DNA from: Alnus glutinosa
Taxonomy: Eukaryota > Streptophyta > Magnoliopsida > Fagales > Betulaceae
Length of the DNA: 64,000 nucleotides
NCBI RefSeq assembly: GCF_958979055.1
Contig: NC_084898.1
Coordinates: 3,606,001-3,670,000 of the forward strand
Reading direction: 5' to 3'
The stretch's first letter is position 1. Each line of letters begins with the position of its first letter. Below, in pieces: positions 49,559-61,700 of the stretch. Below the pieces are notes generated by a model, which worked only from the letters and a program-made list of their open reading frames with translations, was not told the DNA's origin and did no database searches. The position numbers and the translations under genes are program-made.

Positions 49559-51033
49559 GGAAAATATCATATTTAGTCCATAAGTTTTTATCTGATTTGG
49601 ATTTAGTCTTTACATTTTCAATTTAAAAAATAAGGTCCTTAAGTTTTGCCTAAATTTTAAATTGATCCCTCTGTTAATTCAATATCAAAGTTAATGATTT
49701 TTCATTTATCATATGTGTTTCATTTATTACTTTATGGTTCATGTTTTTTTGGAAGAAATCCCTTTTGATATATTAAAAGAGACCAAACTGGTCAAATGCG
49801 TAGGGTTACAAAGAATCCCTAATACACCAAGTCAAAGACACCGCGATGAGAGTTTCCTCTACCCAGGCCATATAGACAAAGACCATTACAAAATACAGCT
49901 GCTAAAAAACCTAGACAAACAGAAAGATACATCTACGTTAACATATACTTCTGCTAGATCTAGGAGAGGGATTTTGCATACCAGGTTTTGATTTCAAACA
50001 AACAACACAGTAGCCGCATTAACAACAACCAGACATAAACAAATAAAAAGAAAAAACTACAAATGCACAAGCCGGACCATTTTCCCAACTTCCCCATTTT
50101 GCTCGACGGTTTACAGATGCCAGAAAATCTGGAAACCACTCCTGGAAGGCCCTGATTACCCCTAACGCCACACCAGAAAATAGCTCCTGAATCACCGTTA
50201 CAATACCGCCGAAACCCCTTTCACCCTAAAACCGTCGTTCCAGTAGAAATCCCTAGACCGCACTGCTGCAAACAATCACGAAAAACAAACAGAGCGAGAG
50301 ATTTCGTCTCCAGCGTGGCCATCCAAACTAGCAGCAGCAGATCAAAGCCTTATATTCAAAATCAAAACCGTTAGCCCGGAATATTCATGGAATAAACCAA
50401 AATCTAGGATCAATACGATTTCGTCACTGGTGTGGCCATTCAAAACCCTTCAACCCCTTCAGTTGCCGACGACCCCCAAAAGGAGAAGGAAAATTATTTA
50501 TAAACAACAAAACTACCACAGCCTACTGGGGAGGAGGGAAATGGAAGGCTCCCCTCCTCCATTTTCACACTTAAAAGAGGTCTTTTATGAAAATAGGAAA
50601 AAAATGGCCTTGGGGAGATAAAGGGTTGGAAGCATATTTGTCTCTTTGTGATAAAAAAAATTTTAAGAATCTCTATGGTTCATGTTAGCATCCAATAGAA
50701 TGTCAATGTTTATATTAGCATCAATTTTTATGGTTTTCCATCTAATGTTACAAATCTATAAGATTAAGATGATGAAAGAGATGGTTTTTCTAGAGTTGGG
50801 TCTTTTTTTTTTTTCTATTTTTTTTTTTTTCTATGGATAACTTAGTGCTTAATGATACAACATTGATATTAGGTACTGATATAAACGTTGATGTGTCAAT
50901 TGAGACACACATGAAATATGACAAACTATTAATCTTGATGAAAAAAGTGACAAATGACCATATTCTTAAAATTAGAAACTCAATAACTAAATTCAAATAA
51001 GATAAAAACCTAAGGACTAAATATGATTTCCCC
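49559..51033. mobile_element. Fold-back element split by a 0.9 kb retro-insertion
   Basis: The left arm (from 49559, including catatttagtcc and gtttttatct) is mirrored at the right end (to 51033, including ggactaaatatgatttcccc). The arms match imperfectly over at least 50 bases. Removing the insert at 49746-50673 leaves an element of about 0.53 kb. It is non-coding. The TSD of the fold-back element was not determined. Confidence 0.65.
49746..50673 (-). mobile_element. Retro-insertion of 928 bp with 13-bp TSD
   Basis: TATGGTTCATGTT occurs at 49733-49745 and 50674-50686. The insert starts with a short T run on the plus strand, so its poly-A end points left and it is on the minus strand. Its sequence is GC-richer than the host element (about 50090-50480) and has no long open frame or domain that I can identify. 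It may be a truncated LINE or other retro-copy. Confidence 0.7.
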
Positions 51034-51172
51034 TAAAAAAAAAAAGAGAAAAGAAAACTTATAAAATGACGTTTTATACTTTTAGTAAACTTTAAAGAAT
51101 AACTAAAAAAAAAACCATTTTTTTTTTTTTTAAAAAAAAAACAATTTAGTTTTGAAAAAAAAAAAAAAGAGG

Positions 51173-51738
51173 AAAAATTATAGTTTAGCCCCCCAAACTG
51201 CCAGTCGTTTTGGAAGTAACCTCTAAACTACCAATGTTTGAACTCTCGCCCCTTAAACTATCAAAAAGTTTCGAAAATACAATTTCTGTCGAAATAGGCA
51301 TTTAATACTAGTGTCACGCGTCATTTTTCAATTAAAAATTAATAAAAATTAAAAACTAAAATTATTTTATTTAAAAAAGAAAATAGGTATTTGGACAATT
51401 GGACCCCCCCTTGGGAGTGGGGTGGCTCGCAGGTGGTCAACACCACCCCTTAGGGTAGAGGGGTGACTTTCGGGCCACCCCTAGATCCATTTTGAAGGCC
51501 ACCATCAGGACTTGGCCCTCTCCTCAAGTGCCAGTCACCCCCCAAACACTTTTCTTTTTTTTAAAAAAAATTATTTTTTAATTGAAAAATGACTCGTGTC
51601 AGGATATTATAGGCGTATTTCAACACATAATGCTTTTTTGAAACTTTTTGGTAATTTTGGGGTCAAAGCCCGAGCGTTAGTGGTTCATTGGCTACTTCCA
51701 AAATGGCTGGTGGTTTGAAAGGCTAAACTGTAATTTTC
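51173..51738. mobile_element. Long-TIR (about 165 bp) non-autonomous element
   Basis: The left arm (51173-51345) and inverted right arm (51575-51738) match over about 165 bases at roughly 75-80% by eye. Shared words include tagtttagcc, ttttggaagta, aaaaagtttc and catttttcaattaaaaa. The middle is a less AT-rich spacer without coding potential. The structure fits non-autonomous Mutator-like elements. A-rich flanks on both sides hide the TSD. Confidence 0.75.
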
Positions 51739-51903
51739 AAAAAAAAAAAAAAAAAAAAAAGAACATCAAAGAATAAATGACGTTTTGCATTGCAAGTTAT
51801 CTTTTTTTTTTTTAATCATTTGATTGTATTCGTGGATATAGTTTTTTAATGTTTGGCTTCTAAGAAATAGGAGGGGCAAAAAAAAAAACAAGAAGACAAC
51901 TTA

Positions 51904-52180
51904 AAGTCCGTTTGGGTTTGTGATTTAAAAATAGTGATTTTTAAAAAAGCACTTAAATGTTTGGCAAAATCGTAGTTTGACCTTTAAAATCGCAGGTTAG
52001 CTTTTAAAATTATGCGTTTAAAAAAAAATATATATATATTGCCTGCAATTTGAAAATGCAGATTTCTGCGTTTTCAAATCGCAACATTTTAAAAATACAA
52101 TTCTCAAACGATTTATTTTCTACAATTTAGTTTAAAATTGTACTTTTTGTCTACACAATCGCAATCCCAAACACATCCTT
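51904..52180. mobile_element. MITE-like element with TTA target
   Basis: The ends AAGTCCGTTTGGGTTTG and, inverted, GGATGTGTTTGGGATTG are flanked by TTA on both sides (about 51901-51903 and 52181-52183 within a base or two). The core holds an inverted pair of tttcaaatcgca-like words. Similar words recur at 42960-43080, 43620-43815 and 54660-55080, suggesting a second MITE family. Confidence 0.6.
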
Positions 52181-52524
52181 ACAAAATGATGGTTATGTAA
52201 ACTTAAAAGAATAGAAAAAGTACAATAATGCAACATGTGAAAAACTTGTATTTTTAATGGTATGTATTTAATTTAATTTTCTCTATCTAACTCTCATGAG
52301 AAACTTCAAATTAAATTTTAACAGTTGAAAAATTATTATTATTATTATTTTTACAACACTTAAACTAAATCCTGTCCTCTATATTTTTGGATTTAAAATT
52401 ACTCTTTTGTTTCAAAAATTAGGAACAAAACAAACCAACTATTTTTCCCCACTAAAGTGAAAATCATTAAAGTGATAGATAATCATTTCACCTATTTCAC
52501 TTGAAATGAGAATCATCGTGTTAT

Positions 52525-52754
52525 GCCCGTTTGGTAAACTCAACCCCTCTCATTCTCTATCTCTCACTTTTTATATCATATCAATATTTTTATTATTATT
52601 ATTCAAATAATAAAAAAAAAACACACTACAAAACAAAATTTTTTTCGCTTTCTTATAAAAAAATTACAATATTCTTTATATTTTATATCACATCAATCAC
52701 ATTTCATTTCTATTAAAAAAAAAAAACTCCCACGATGTTTACCAAACCGGGCCC
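52525..52754. mobile_element. MITE family 1, copy f
   Basis: It begins GCCCGTTTGGTAAAC and ends GTTTACCAAACCGGGC, giving nearly perfect inverted ends. It carries the family core (tatatcatatcaat, attattcaaataa, ctacaaaacaaaat, tatatcacatcaatcac). Confidence 0.8.
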
Positions 52755-55721
52755 ATCTTTTAGGAAAATCTGTATTTCTTTGTGCAAGTTGAGAGTGTTA
52801 GATAATCATACCATAAAGTGAAGCTGAAATCACACATTTGATCAATTAGGTTTTATTGTTACACATTTAAAAATTTATTCTATTCTAATCATAATATAGT
52901 TTTATATTATAGATAATGTTTATTTTATTTGTAAATACTTTTAATTATAAATTTATACTATAAAATATGCATATGAATAGAAATAAAAATAAAAATATAA
53001 TTAATATTCAAATATATGAAAATGCTTCACTTAAATTTGTCAACTAGACCTTAAAATATATTGAGTCATTTTTAAGATATTAGAATAATTGTTCAATAGT
53101 GGCAAGATTTGAGCCGTCATATCTATTTTAGAATACATTTCTTGCATCTAACAACCTTTATCTCATCAAAAATTGGGTGCTACTGGCTAGGGTTTGTAAC
53201 TTTTTGAGATTTGGCAAACACTAAAGGCAGGTTCGACCATGGACAACAAAATAATGAACAGGAGTTGAAGGAAGAAAATAGGGGAGAAATAGAAGGATAG
53301 TTGCAGTGACGAAAATTCAAAAGCAAAAAGTGGGTATTTTGGTGTTGTGTTTCCCATGGCAGGTGTTTTTTTGTTTGAAAAAGTATTTTAACGTAATATA
53401 AAGGATATTGACTCACATTACTAAATTGAATGAAAAACACAAGGAATGACTCAATTGAAAATCACAAAAAAAAAAAAAACCCTTAAGGCATTAAGCGTAC
53501 GACCCCGCTCGACCAAAAATCTTATTATCATCCCGTTGAATGGCGAATAATTAAAATCAGAGGATAAAAGAGGTTTTTTATTTTAATGGAAGGGAGTCGG
53601 ACAAGTAGAGAAAGGCATTTACATGACACAAACAATATTGAGCTCATTTGATAACCCCTTTCAAGGTCGCTCCTGGTTTGAAATTTGAAATTTGAAATTA
53701 TGGCTTTTTACAGTTTTTTCACACCTATGTTAATGGTTCAACCTGTACTTGCAAAATATTGACGGTCGACAATAGTCTAACATTAGCAAGCACAAATGCG
53801 TTTTGTTTTTCTAGTAAAAAGTACGCTCAAACGACGTTCTCAAACAAGCTCATTAATTTTATATAAATAATTAAACCAATATCATTTAAGAAATATATAT
53901 TTTTTTTTCCAAAAAAAAAAGGAGGATAAAAGTCAATAAACACTTTTCAAGCTTGATGGTGGTTTGCTAGTTTTTTGATTTGATTTGTTTTTTCTTTTAA
54001 GTTTTAACTTATAGAGGACCATGATATAAATTAGGTTATTTGTGCCCCCATTCAGAGATAGACACATCATCATATAACACTAAAATGGCTTAAGATGAAA
54101 ACAAAGGATTTGAACCTATTCTCTCCATAAGTCAGACAAAATTTCTTTTTAGTTGCTCTTCCTCCGACCGCTTTTTTTGGTGGCTCCTCCTCCGCCGTCT
54201 ACTTTTCCCACCATACCTGCACCAGCCGCTTTCCCAGCTGGACCTCCTCCAATAGCTCTAAAGGACCTTGAGCTTTAAACAACAAATATACTAAAATGAT
54301 GCGATGTTGCCAGAAGCAGTGACCTTAGTAAATCATGTGGGGTTGTAACAACCCCACCATCATCACATCATCCCCAAAGGTTAATTTTACTGTTTTATTT
54401 AAAAAAGGCATACATCTTCGGCTAGAGTATGTTTTGAGGATTGGGGCCGGGAGATACAATCAAACCAGCCACCCCCAAACCTTATTGGACCATAAATGCA
54501 ATCATTGGACCAAAAAGCAACCGCAGGAGGTGGAGCCACCAGAAAAAAGCGGCAGAAGAAGAACAGTTGGAAAAGAGTCGGTTGGTGGAGAAGCCGAAGA
54601 TAAATTTTGTTGATTATGGAGAGAATAGGTTGAGATCCATTGTTTTCATCTTATAATGTGTTTAAGTTTGCAATTTTACAGACGAAAGTATGATTTTAAA
54701 CTAAATTAGATAAAATGAATCGTTTGAGAATTGAATTTTTAAAAAATTACATTTTGAAAATGCAGAAAACTGTCTTTTCAAATCGCATGCAATGAAGTGT
54801 TCTTTTAAAGGAGTGATTATTGTACAACCCCAACCATGCATGGGTCCTATCAATGTGTTCTGGTTGTGTAAAAATTGTGCAAAAGAATAGTGAAATAATC
54901 ATTTTTCTATTATAAAAATTCAGAATTTTATAGATTAATCTGCAATTTTAAAGGTCAAATTGTGATTTTTGTCAAACGCTTAACGACATTTTTGAAACTC
55001 TTTTTTTTTTTTTTTTTTTTTTTTAAAATCACACATTTTAAAATTATTATTTTTAAATCAAAAACCTAAATATACCTTTAAAAAGTTATTATTTTTAAAT
55101 CAAAAACATAAATTATTATTTTTATGTTGATGTGTCTATTTTTTAAGGGGAGGGCATACAGATCATGATTTGTGCCATGTTAGCCGATCTACTTTGCTAT
55201 TTTTTGTTTGATTAAATTAATTCGAGGAGAGAAAAAACAAAACAAACAATTCTTCTCAAATTTCACGCCCGAATAGCAAGTGCTCTGATATCCGGCCGCA
55301 AAAGCAACGTCAGCGCCACAAAAGGTCCGATTCCTCCATCGTAAAACACAACACTTAAATCGTACGGTTCCTGACCGTCCGATCTCCATACAAAACCAAT
55401 ATGATATTTGTAATGTCTCCGTCCGTTACTAACGGCCAGATAAGCTGTAATTATCGGACCAACCCGTACCTGAGACAAAACAAAAGAAAAACAAGCCCTT
55501 TCATTCATATCTGGACCAATTTGGTGGTACCTGCTATTATCGCACAGACCTCAAAACCACAATTCCTTACTTCTCTTCCAATTCTAACAATAAGTCCCTC
55601 ATTTTCTTTGATTTTAATTATGAGGACTCGCTGAATCGCTGATTTTCGCATGGGCTGAACGATTCGAATCGCCGAGTTAGGGTTCTAAATACCTGAAAAT
55701 CCCTTAATCCTGTTATCGCGA

Positions 55722-58700
55722 ATGGCTTCCTCCGACATCGTCGATACGACGCCGTTGCTCAGCAACTCGAGCGGGTCCAGCGACGAGGCCAACCCTAGCC
55801 GCCGATTCGTACAGCGGCAGAGCCTGAGGCAGGCCGCGAGGTTCCTCCGGCAGGCCAGCGGTGGTGCCGGCCGGCGGGGGATGCGTGAGCCGTCGATGAT
55901 GGTGCGCGAGTCCGCAGCGGAGCAGCTGGAGGAGCGGCAGAGCGACTGGGCGTACTCGAAGCCCGTGGTGGTGCTCGACATCATATGGAACTTCGCGTTC
56001 GTGGTGGTCGCCGCCACGGTGCTGGTGCTGAGCCAGAGCGAGTCTCCCACCATGCCGCTCCGGCTATGGCTCATCGGCTACGCCCTGCAGTGCGTGTTGC
56101 ACATGGTCTGCGTCTGTGTCGAGTATGGAAGGAGGCGGCGGAGGCGGGGCCGGGCGCTGGCATTTAATTCGACGGAGAACGGTGGGAATTCAAGTTCAGC
56201 TGGGCCGAGAGAGAGTTCAGGGCAGTACGTGACATTGGCGGAGCATTTGGAGGAGGGCGGCGGCGGCGGGTAATTTTGTTTTTAGAGAATTGGATTTTGA
56301 GGATTTGCATTGGTGTTTGATAAATTTCAAAGCTTAATAGTCGGTTGTGTAGTTATTGATCTTATCTTATATGTGTCTTGTTATGTATTCGACTGAATAG
56401 ATGATAAATTTTGGTTTGAGTCTTGAAGCTTTATAGTCCGTTGTGTAGTTGTTTGATAATAGGTTACTTTTTATGTATATGAATTTTTATTTGTAAGGTT
56501 ATGTATATGATTGAATATGAGATAATTTTGACATATTCAAGATGCGAAAGGGGATTTGAAGTGGCTTGTTTATTGGCTTATTTGGATGAAAGTGTTTTTG
56601 CGTATAGTTGGAGACACATAAATGTAGAATTAAATGAAACTTTTCTTTGTTTTTGGTATTTATATTGTGGAACCTTGCACTTCTATGTTTACTTTTTTTT
56701 GGGGGGGATAGATTCAAGATTTTATACTTGTACCAGTTATATTTTTTTAAATTTATTTGTAGAAATGTATAAACGTGGAAGAGTACTTTGCGTGGTCGAT
56801 GACATGCTTTAGAAAGAAGAATATACTTTCCTGGTTGTATGATAAAAGAACTTGATATTTTTTATCATATACATTTATGTGTTGTGTGGTTTCATCTATA
56901 AATTGGTTTTAGGCAATTCCTTTGATTTTCTATTGAATTAGTAGGTGCTGGCTACATTTCCAAAATGTACTATGTAGAGTATGACATGTTGGTTTTTCAA
57001 ATTGAGGCATTACAAAGTTGAAAGAGGAGGCGGTTTTGACATTTGTTTACTCAACTGATTTCCTCTTGGATTGGGGCGGCGGAAGGGGGGGGGGGGGGGG
57101 TGCTGATTATGTATAAACTTGTATTGTTTGAGGTTGCAGAATATATGCTTTAGCTAGGTGTTCCTCTTTCTAGTTAGGTGTTTCTCTTGTATATTTTCTG
57201 TGTACATAAGCTGCGACTTTGTGTGTTTTAATGAAATTTCAATTACTTATCAAAAAAAGAATATACACTCTTCAGGATGATATCCGATATTCTCATATCA
57301 TTATATTCAGTACCTAATGATTTGTTACTTGGTCCTCTTAGGAAGTATTTCATCTAAGATTTTAGAATACGTGCTCATCGTTTTTTGTTTTTATCCTTGC
57401 AGTAGTGTTGCAAAGCATCTAGAATCTGCAAATACAATGTTTTCGTTTATCTGGTGGATCATTGGGTTCTACTGGGTTTCTGCAGATAGTCAAACTTTAG
57501 CACATGGCTCCCCTCAGCTTTACTGGTTTGTGTTGGTTCTCTCTTACTCTTTGAAATCGAACCATTATTTGTATTTGAATCTTACATTGGATAGTATGAT
57601 GTGGTGTGCAGGCTATGTATAATTTTCTTGGGTTTTGACGTGTTCTTTGTCGTATTCTGTGTTGCACTGGCATGTGTCATTGGTATTGCCGTTTGCTGCT
57701 GTCTTCCATGTATCATAGCACTTTTATACGCCGTGGCAGACCAGGTAGAATTTATACTGCTTTCCTTGTGCATTGCCATAAGTGCCTCGTTTTACTAATT
57801 TATGTTTTTTGTGCTAATTCTTTGCAAATTGCAATGTTAGCGGCTTAGTAGTAACACACACCAGTTCAATATTGGGTTAAAAATTTGAAACCAGAAAGAG
57901 ACTCATTTACTGGACCCAACATTTCAACCTGCCATATATCTAAATCCTAAGTTTTAATTGAGTTTTTTAAATGAATAATACTATCAAGACTGATTAAGTA
58001 TGTTACTTTTGAGTAAGAGTAAATGGAAGTTAGCTATGATGGAGTTTTGTTTTTCTTGTGCTTGCTTTAGTTGGGTGCATTATGTTGTATATTTCCTGTG
58101 TACGTTGGGGTGCTTTATGCTTTTTATAATATTGCTCTTTACTTATATATGTATAAAAAATTACTTGTCTAGCGAAGCACTCAATTTATCTATTTATTTT
58201 GTTGAGTTGACATGTCCAGCTCAAATGTTGCTGATGGCAGAACTAAACAGAGAGAGTGGATTGCTGTGGGAAGGTCTTCAATTGAATAGACGAATCCCAT
58301 GGTGATAAAATAGTGAGCCCTGAAAAGGTTTTGATCCTAATTTGTGAAAATAGTTGGAATGCTAGTCCTTGTCCAAACATTGGTTTGATCTCTAATTATT
58401 TTTATTTTTTGATAAGTAATTGAAAATGCGCACTTAGGTACACAAAGAAGTATACAAGAGGAACATCTAACTAGAAAGAAAAAGACGGTAAAAAAAATCA
58501 TGAAAAGAAAGCACACAAGGAAGTGGAAAAAAGTATTGAAGGACTTTAAAATCCACTACCGTCCTCTCGCGGTCTTTTTTTTGATTAGTATGAATCCAAT
58601 CTTATTAAAAGTATAAGGCGCCTCTTAGTACACTGGGAATATACAAAGGAAACACATAATTAGAAAGAGAAAAGCAAGCAAGAAAGTCATCAAAGCTAAA

Positions 58701-61700
58701 CGACAAAGGGTACACATAAGCCGTAGTCCAAAGGTACAACGTATGGTAAAAAAAGGATAAAATCTCCTCCAAGGTCCTTTCCAAATCCTCAAAGCTTCTA
58801 TTGTTCATTTCCTTCCATAAACACCAAAAAAGGCAAATAGGCGCCATTTTTCATACTACAACACTCCTTGGTCTTCCAAAGGACCACTGACGAGCTAGCA
58901 AGTCGAAAACCCGTTTGGGTATAACCCAAGACAACCCGAAATGACTGAAGAGAGTACTCCACAAAGCAGAAGCCATGTCGTAGTGAAGAAGAAGATGATC
59001 TACAGACTCCCCAGTCCTTTCACCGTCTTTAAAACTCTTCTAATTTCATTCCCTTCAAATACACCACAAAAGACAAGACAATCATCTTCCACACTACTGC
59101 ATACTGGGAAAAGGGAAAGGAAGAGGAGTATTCTTAGTTAATTGGTGATCTTATCATTTATTTCAAAAAGTCTTTCACCAATGTACAACGTAGAGGGCAT
59201 AGGATGCTAGCTGTTTTGCACTTTTATCATGAAGCCAAATGTATAATCTTCAAAGTGTAGTAGTGTGGAAGATTGTTTTGTCCTGTCTTAATGTGGTGTC
59301 TTTAGAGAGAAAGAAATGATAGAAGTTTTGAAGACCTTTTTTTTTTTTTTTTTTTTTTTAATAAGTAATAAAAGTTTATTAAAAAAAGTAAGGCGCTCCT
59401 AAGTACACAAGAACCAAACCAGCCCACAAAAATAAACCTAACAAACCCGTAAGGACCTAAAGCCCTTAGACCTAAAACCCACATGGAGCATTGAACACTA
59501 CATCGTGTGAGCCTTGCCTTTCCATCGGCGAGAGGACGTGTTTGCATCGCTGTAGTTAATGGAGCTTTTCAGATTCAATTGCTCCTTCCTACATTTGGTC
59601 TTAAGACGTGCAACCTTAACTTCCGATGAAAGTCCTCTTCAATGGCATCCAGAATTGCCAAGGACGGATCCTCCTCCTCATCACCATCCAACACCAAATC
59701 TAAGGGCATGTTTGGAGGAAAAAACCCAAAGGGTAAGGGGAATCTCCCTCTTCCCCATCCCAAACCTCGTCGCCCTGATCCCACACAACAATCTCCCCAA
59801 ACGGACCAAAACTTACCAGCCACTTCTTAGATTGGATCAAACCGTTCAACCTGAAGTCATCACCCTTTTCAGCGATTGGAGTGATGCAACCACCCAAGAG
59901 GGAGGAGCATCTTACATACCACCTTCCTTTATAATCAGAGTCGATGACGACGCGACCGACACTTTAGATGAGAAATGAGGAGTAACTTGCACTGACAAAC
60001 TCGAATTGAGAAACCCTCGCTGTAGGAAACCCCTCACCGGAGTAGAATGCTTAACAAAAGCCTTCACGGAAGCTACCACTCCAGCAAAATCTAGCATTGG
60101 AAACGCCGCAACCACCGAAACTTCCTCGGCAAGAAGACAATCCTCCATCTTCGAGGGTTGCAATGGCTTAGTCTCCATCGGGATCAAGGGATCCAAACCA
60201 ACCTCTCCAAAATCTGAGCACGAAATTGGCGGAAGCAACTGGACCACTGGCTTTGTCGCAGACGTATCGCTCGAGAGAGTAATTTGAGAGATCCCACCGG
60301 CGATATCTGCCCTCATTGCCACCACAAACTCTGTAAATAAGCTCTCATCCAAATGCACTGCTTTGCCTATCCTAGCCTTCTGATAGTAACTCTGGAACTT
60401 CTTAGAATCCGACGAATTATAAGGCAAACTCTATTTGGAATGGAGTTATTGAGAAAATGGAATGGCGGTTGGCTGGATCGAAGAAAATGTATTTGTCTAA
60501 GGGTGGTCAGTTGACTTTGCTTAAAAGTACTCTTTATTTATTTATTTATTTTTGTCTTTTTTTTAAATTTTATTTTTATAAGTAATGTTGCAACTTTATT
60601 GAAAAAGCGTAAGGCGTCTCTATGTACATATGTAGTATACAATAGAGCTCCTACAAATCCAGAACCCAAAAAAAGCAAAACGAGCCAAAAAGCATCCACA
60701 ACACACAAAACCCACGTGAAACACAAATCCCAGAAGACAGTTGAAGCCTTCGTTAAAAGTACTCTTTCCAACCTACCTACGTATTACTTGTCGTTGTTCC
60801 ATATTCCATTGGCGTGGCTAATAAACTCGATAGACTTCAAAGGGATTTTTTATTTTGGGGGGGGGGGGGGGGGTGCAAATCAAATAGCACAAGAACCAAC
60901 GGAAAATGATATAGGCTACATTGAGGGAGCCGTGACCTTCAAGACACCAAAAGATGTTATAGGTTTTGATCATAATACTCAAGCTTCCATTCTTATTCAT
61001 TGTCATTCCCTTAAATAGAGGAATAAAAGCTATATGTTACAAGGGCTAAACTAGTAAGGAAAGATCCTTACGAATAGCCTACATCCTTCTTGTGAATATC
61101 TCTTCCTTATTAGACTAGAAAATAAAAGGCTGGAAATAAATGGAGATTTACTCATTATTGGTTTCTAACCTAACTCGTAAGAAAAGAGCTTTTTGAAGAT
61201 GTAGAGACTGTAATGGTAGTGTTAAGGAAGCGTGTGCTTAACACGCTATTTCTTTGGTTAGCGTCCAGTCTTTGCCACCTAGATGTTTTTACTTTTGTAG
61301 ACTTTCTAAATTTATTACCTGTTCCTCCCTTTTAGGGGCGCTCTTGTATACTTCCCGTGTATTAGGGTTGCGCCCCTCTACGCTTTATTGATGAATTTGA
61401 AATTACTTATAAAAAAAAAGGGGGGGGGGGGGGGGCATTGGAGATGAGGTAAAACTCCATTTGGTGAATTGGAACCGGATCTGTACTCCAATAAAATCAG
61501 GTGGGTTTGGAGTTCATAACTTCATTCAGCTTAATCGAGCTCTTTTGAGAAAATGGTTGTGGAGGTATGCTAGGGAGGGAGAGGCATTATGGAGATTGGT
61601 GAGTGAAGCGAAATTTAAGAGTTTGAGTGGCAGTGGGTGCTCAAAAGAGGTTTTGGGGACTTTTGGAGTGGCGTGTGGAAAGATATTAGAAGAGGGTGGG

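Larger units (their letters stand above)
48952..55721. other. Intergenic region between RFC2 and the RING gene
   Basis: RFC2 and the RING gene are divergently transcribed, with about 6.8 kb between them. The region holds a fold-back element interrupted by a retro-insertion (49559-51033), a long-TIR element (51173-51738), MITEs (51904, 52525) and AT-rich sequence. A minus frame at 55508-55263 (about 80 codons, upstream of the RING gene) has no domain I recognise. The last ~250 bases are probably RING promoter and 5' UTR. Confidence 0.5.

Noticed and set aside
55263..55508. 81-codon minus-strand frame just upstream of the RING gene
   Set aside because: The composition looks protein-like, but no domain is recognised, and it overlaps the probable RING promoter. 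Not supported enough to call.
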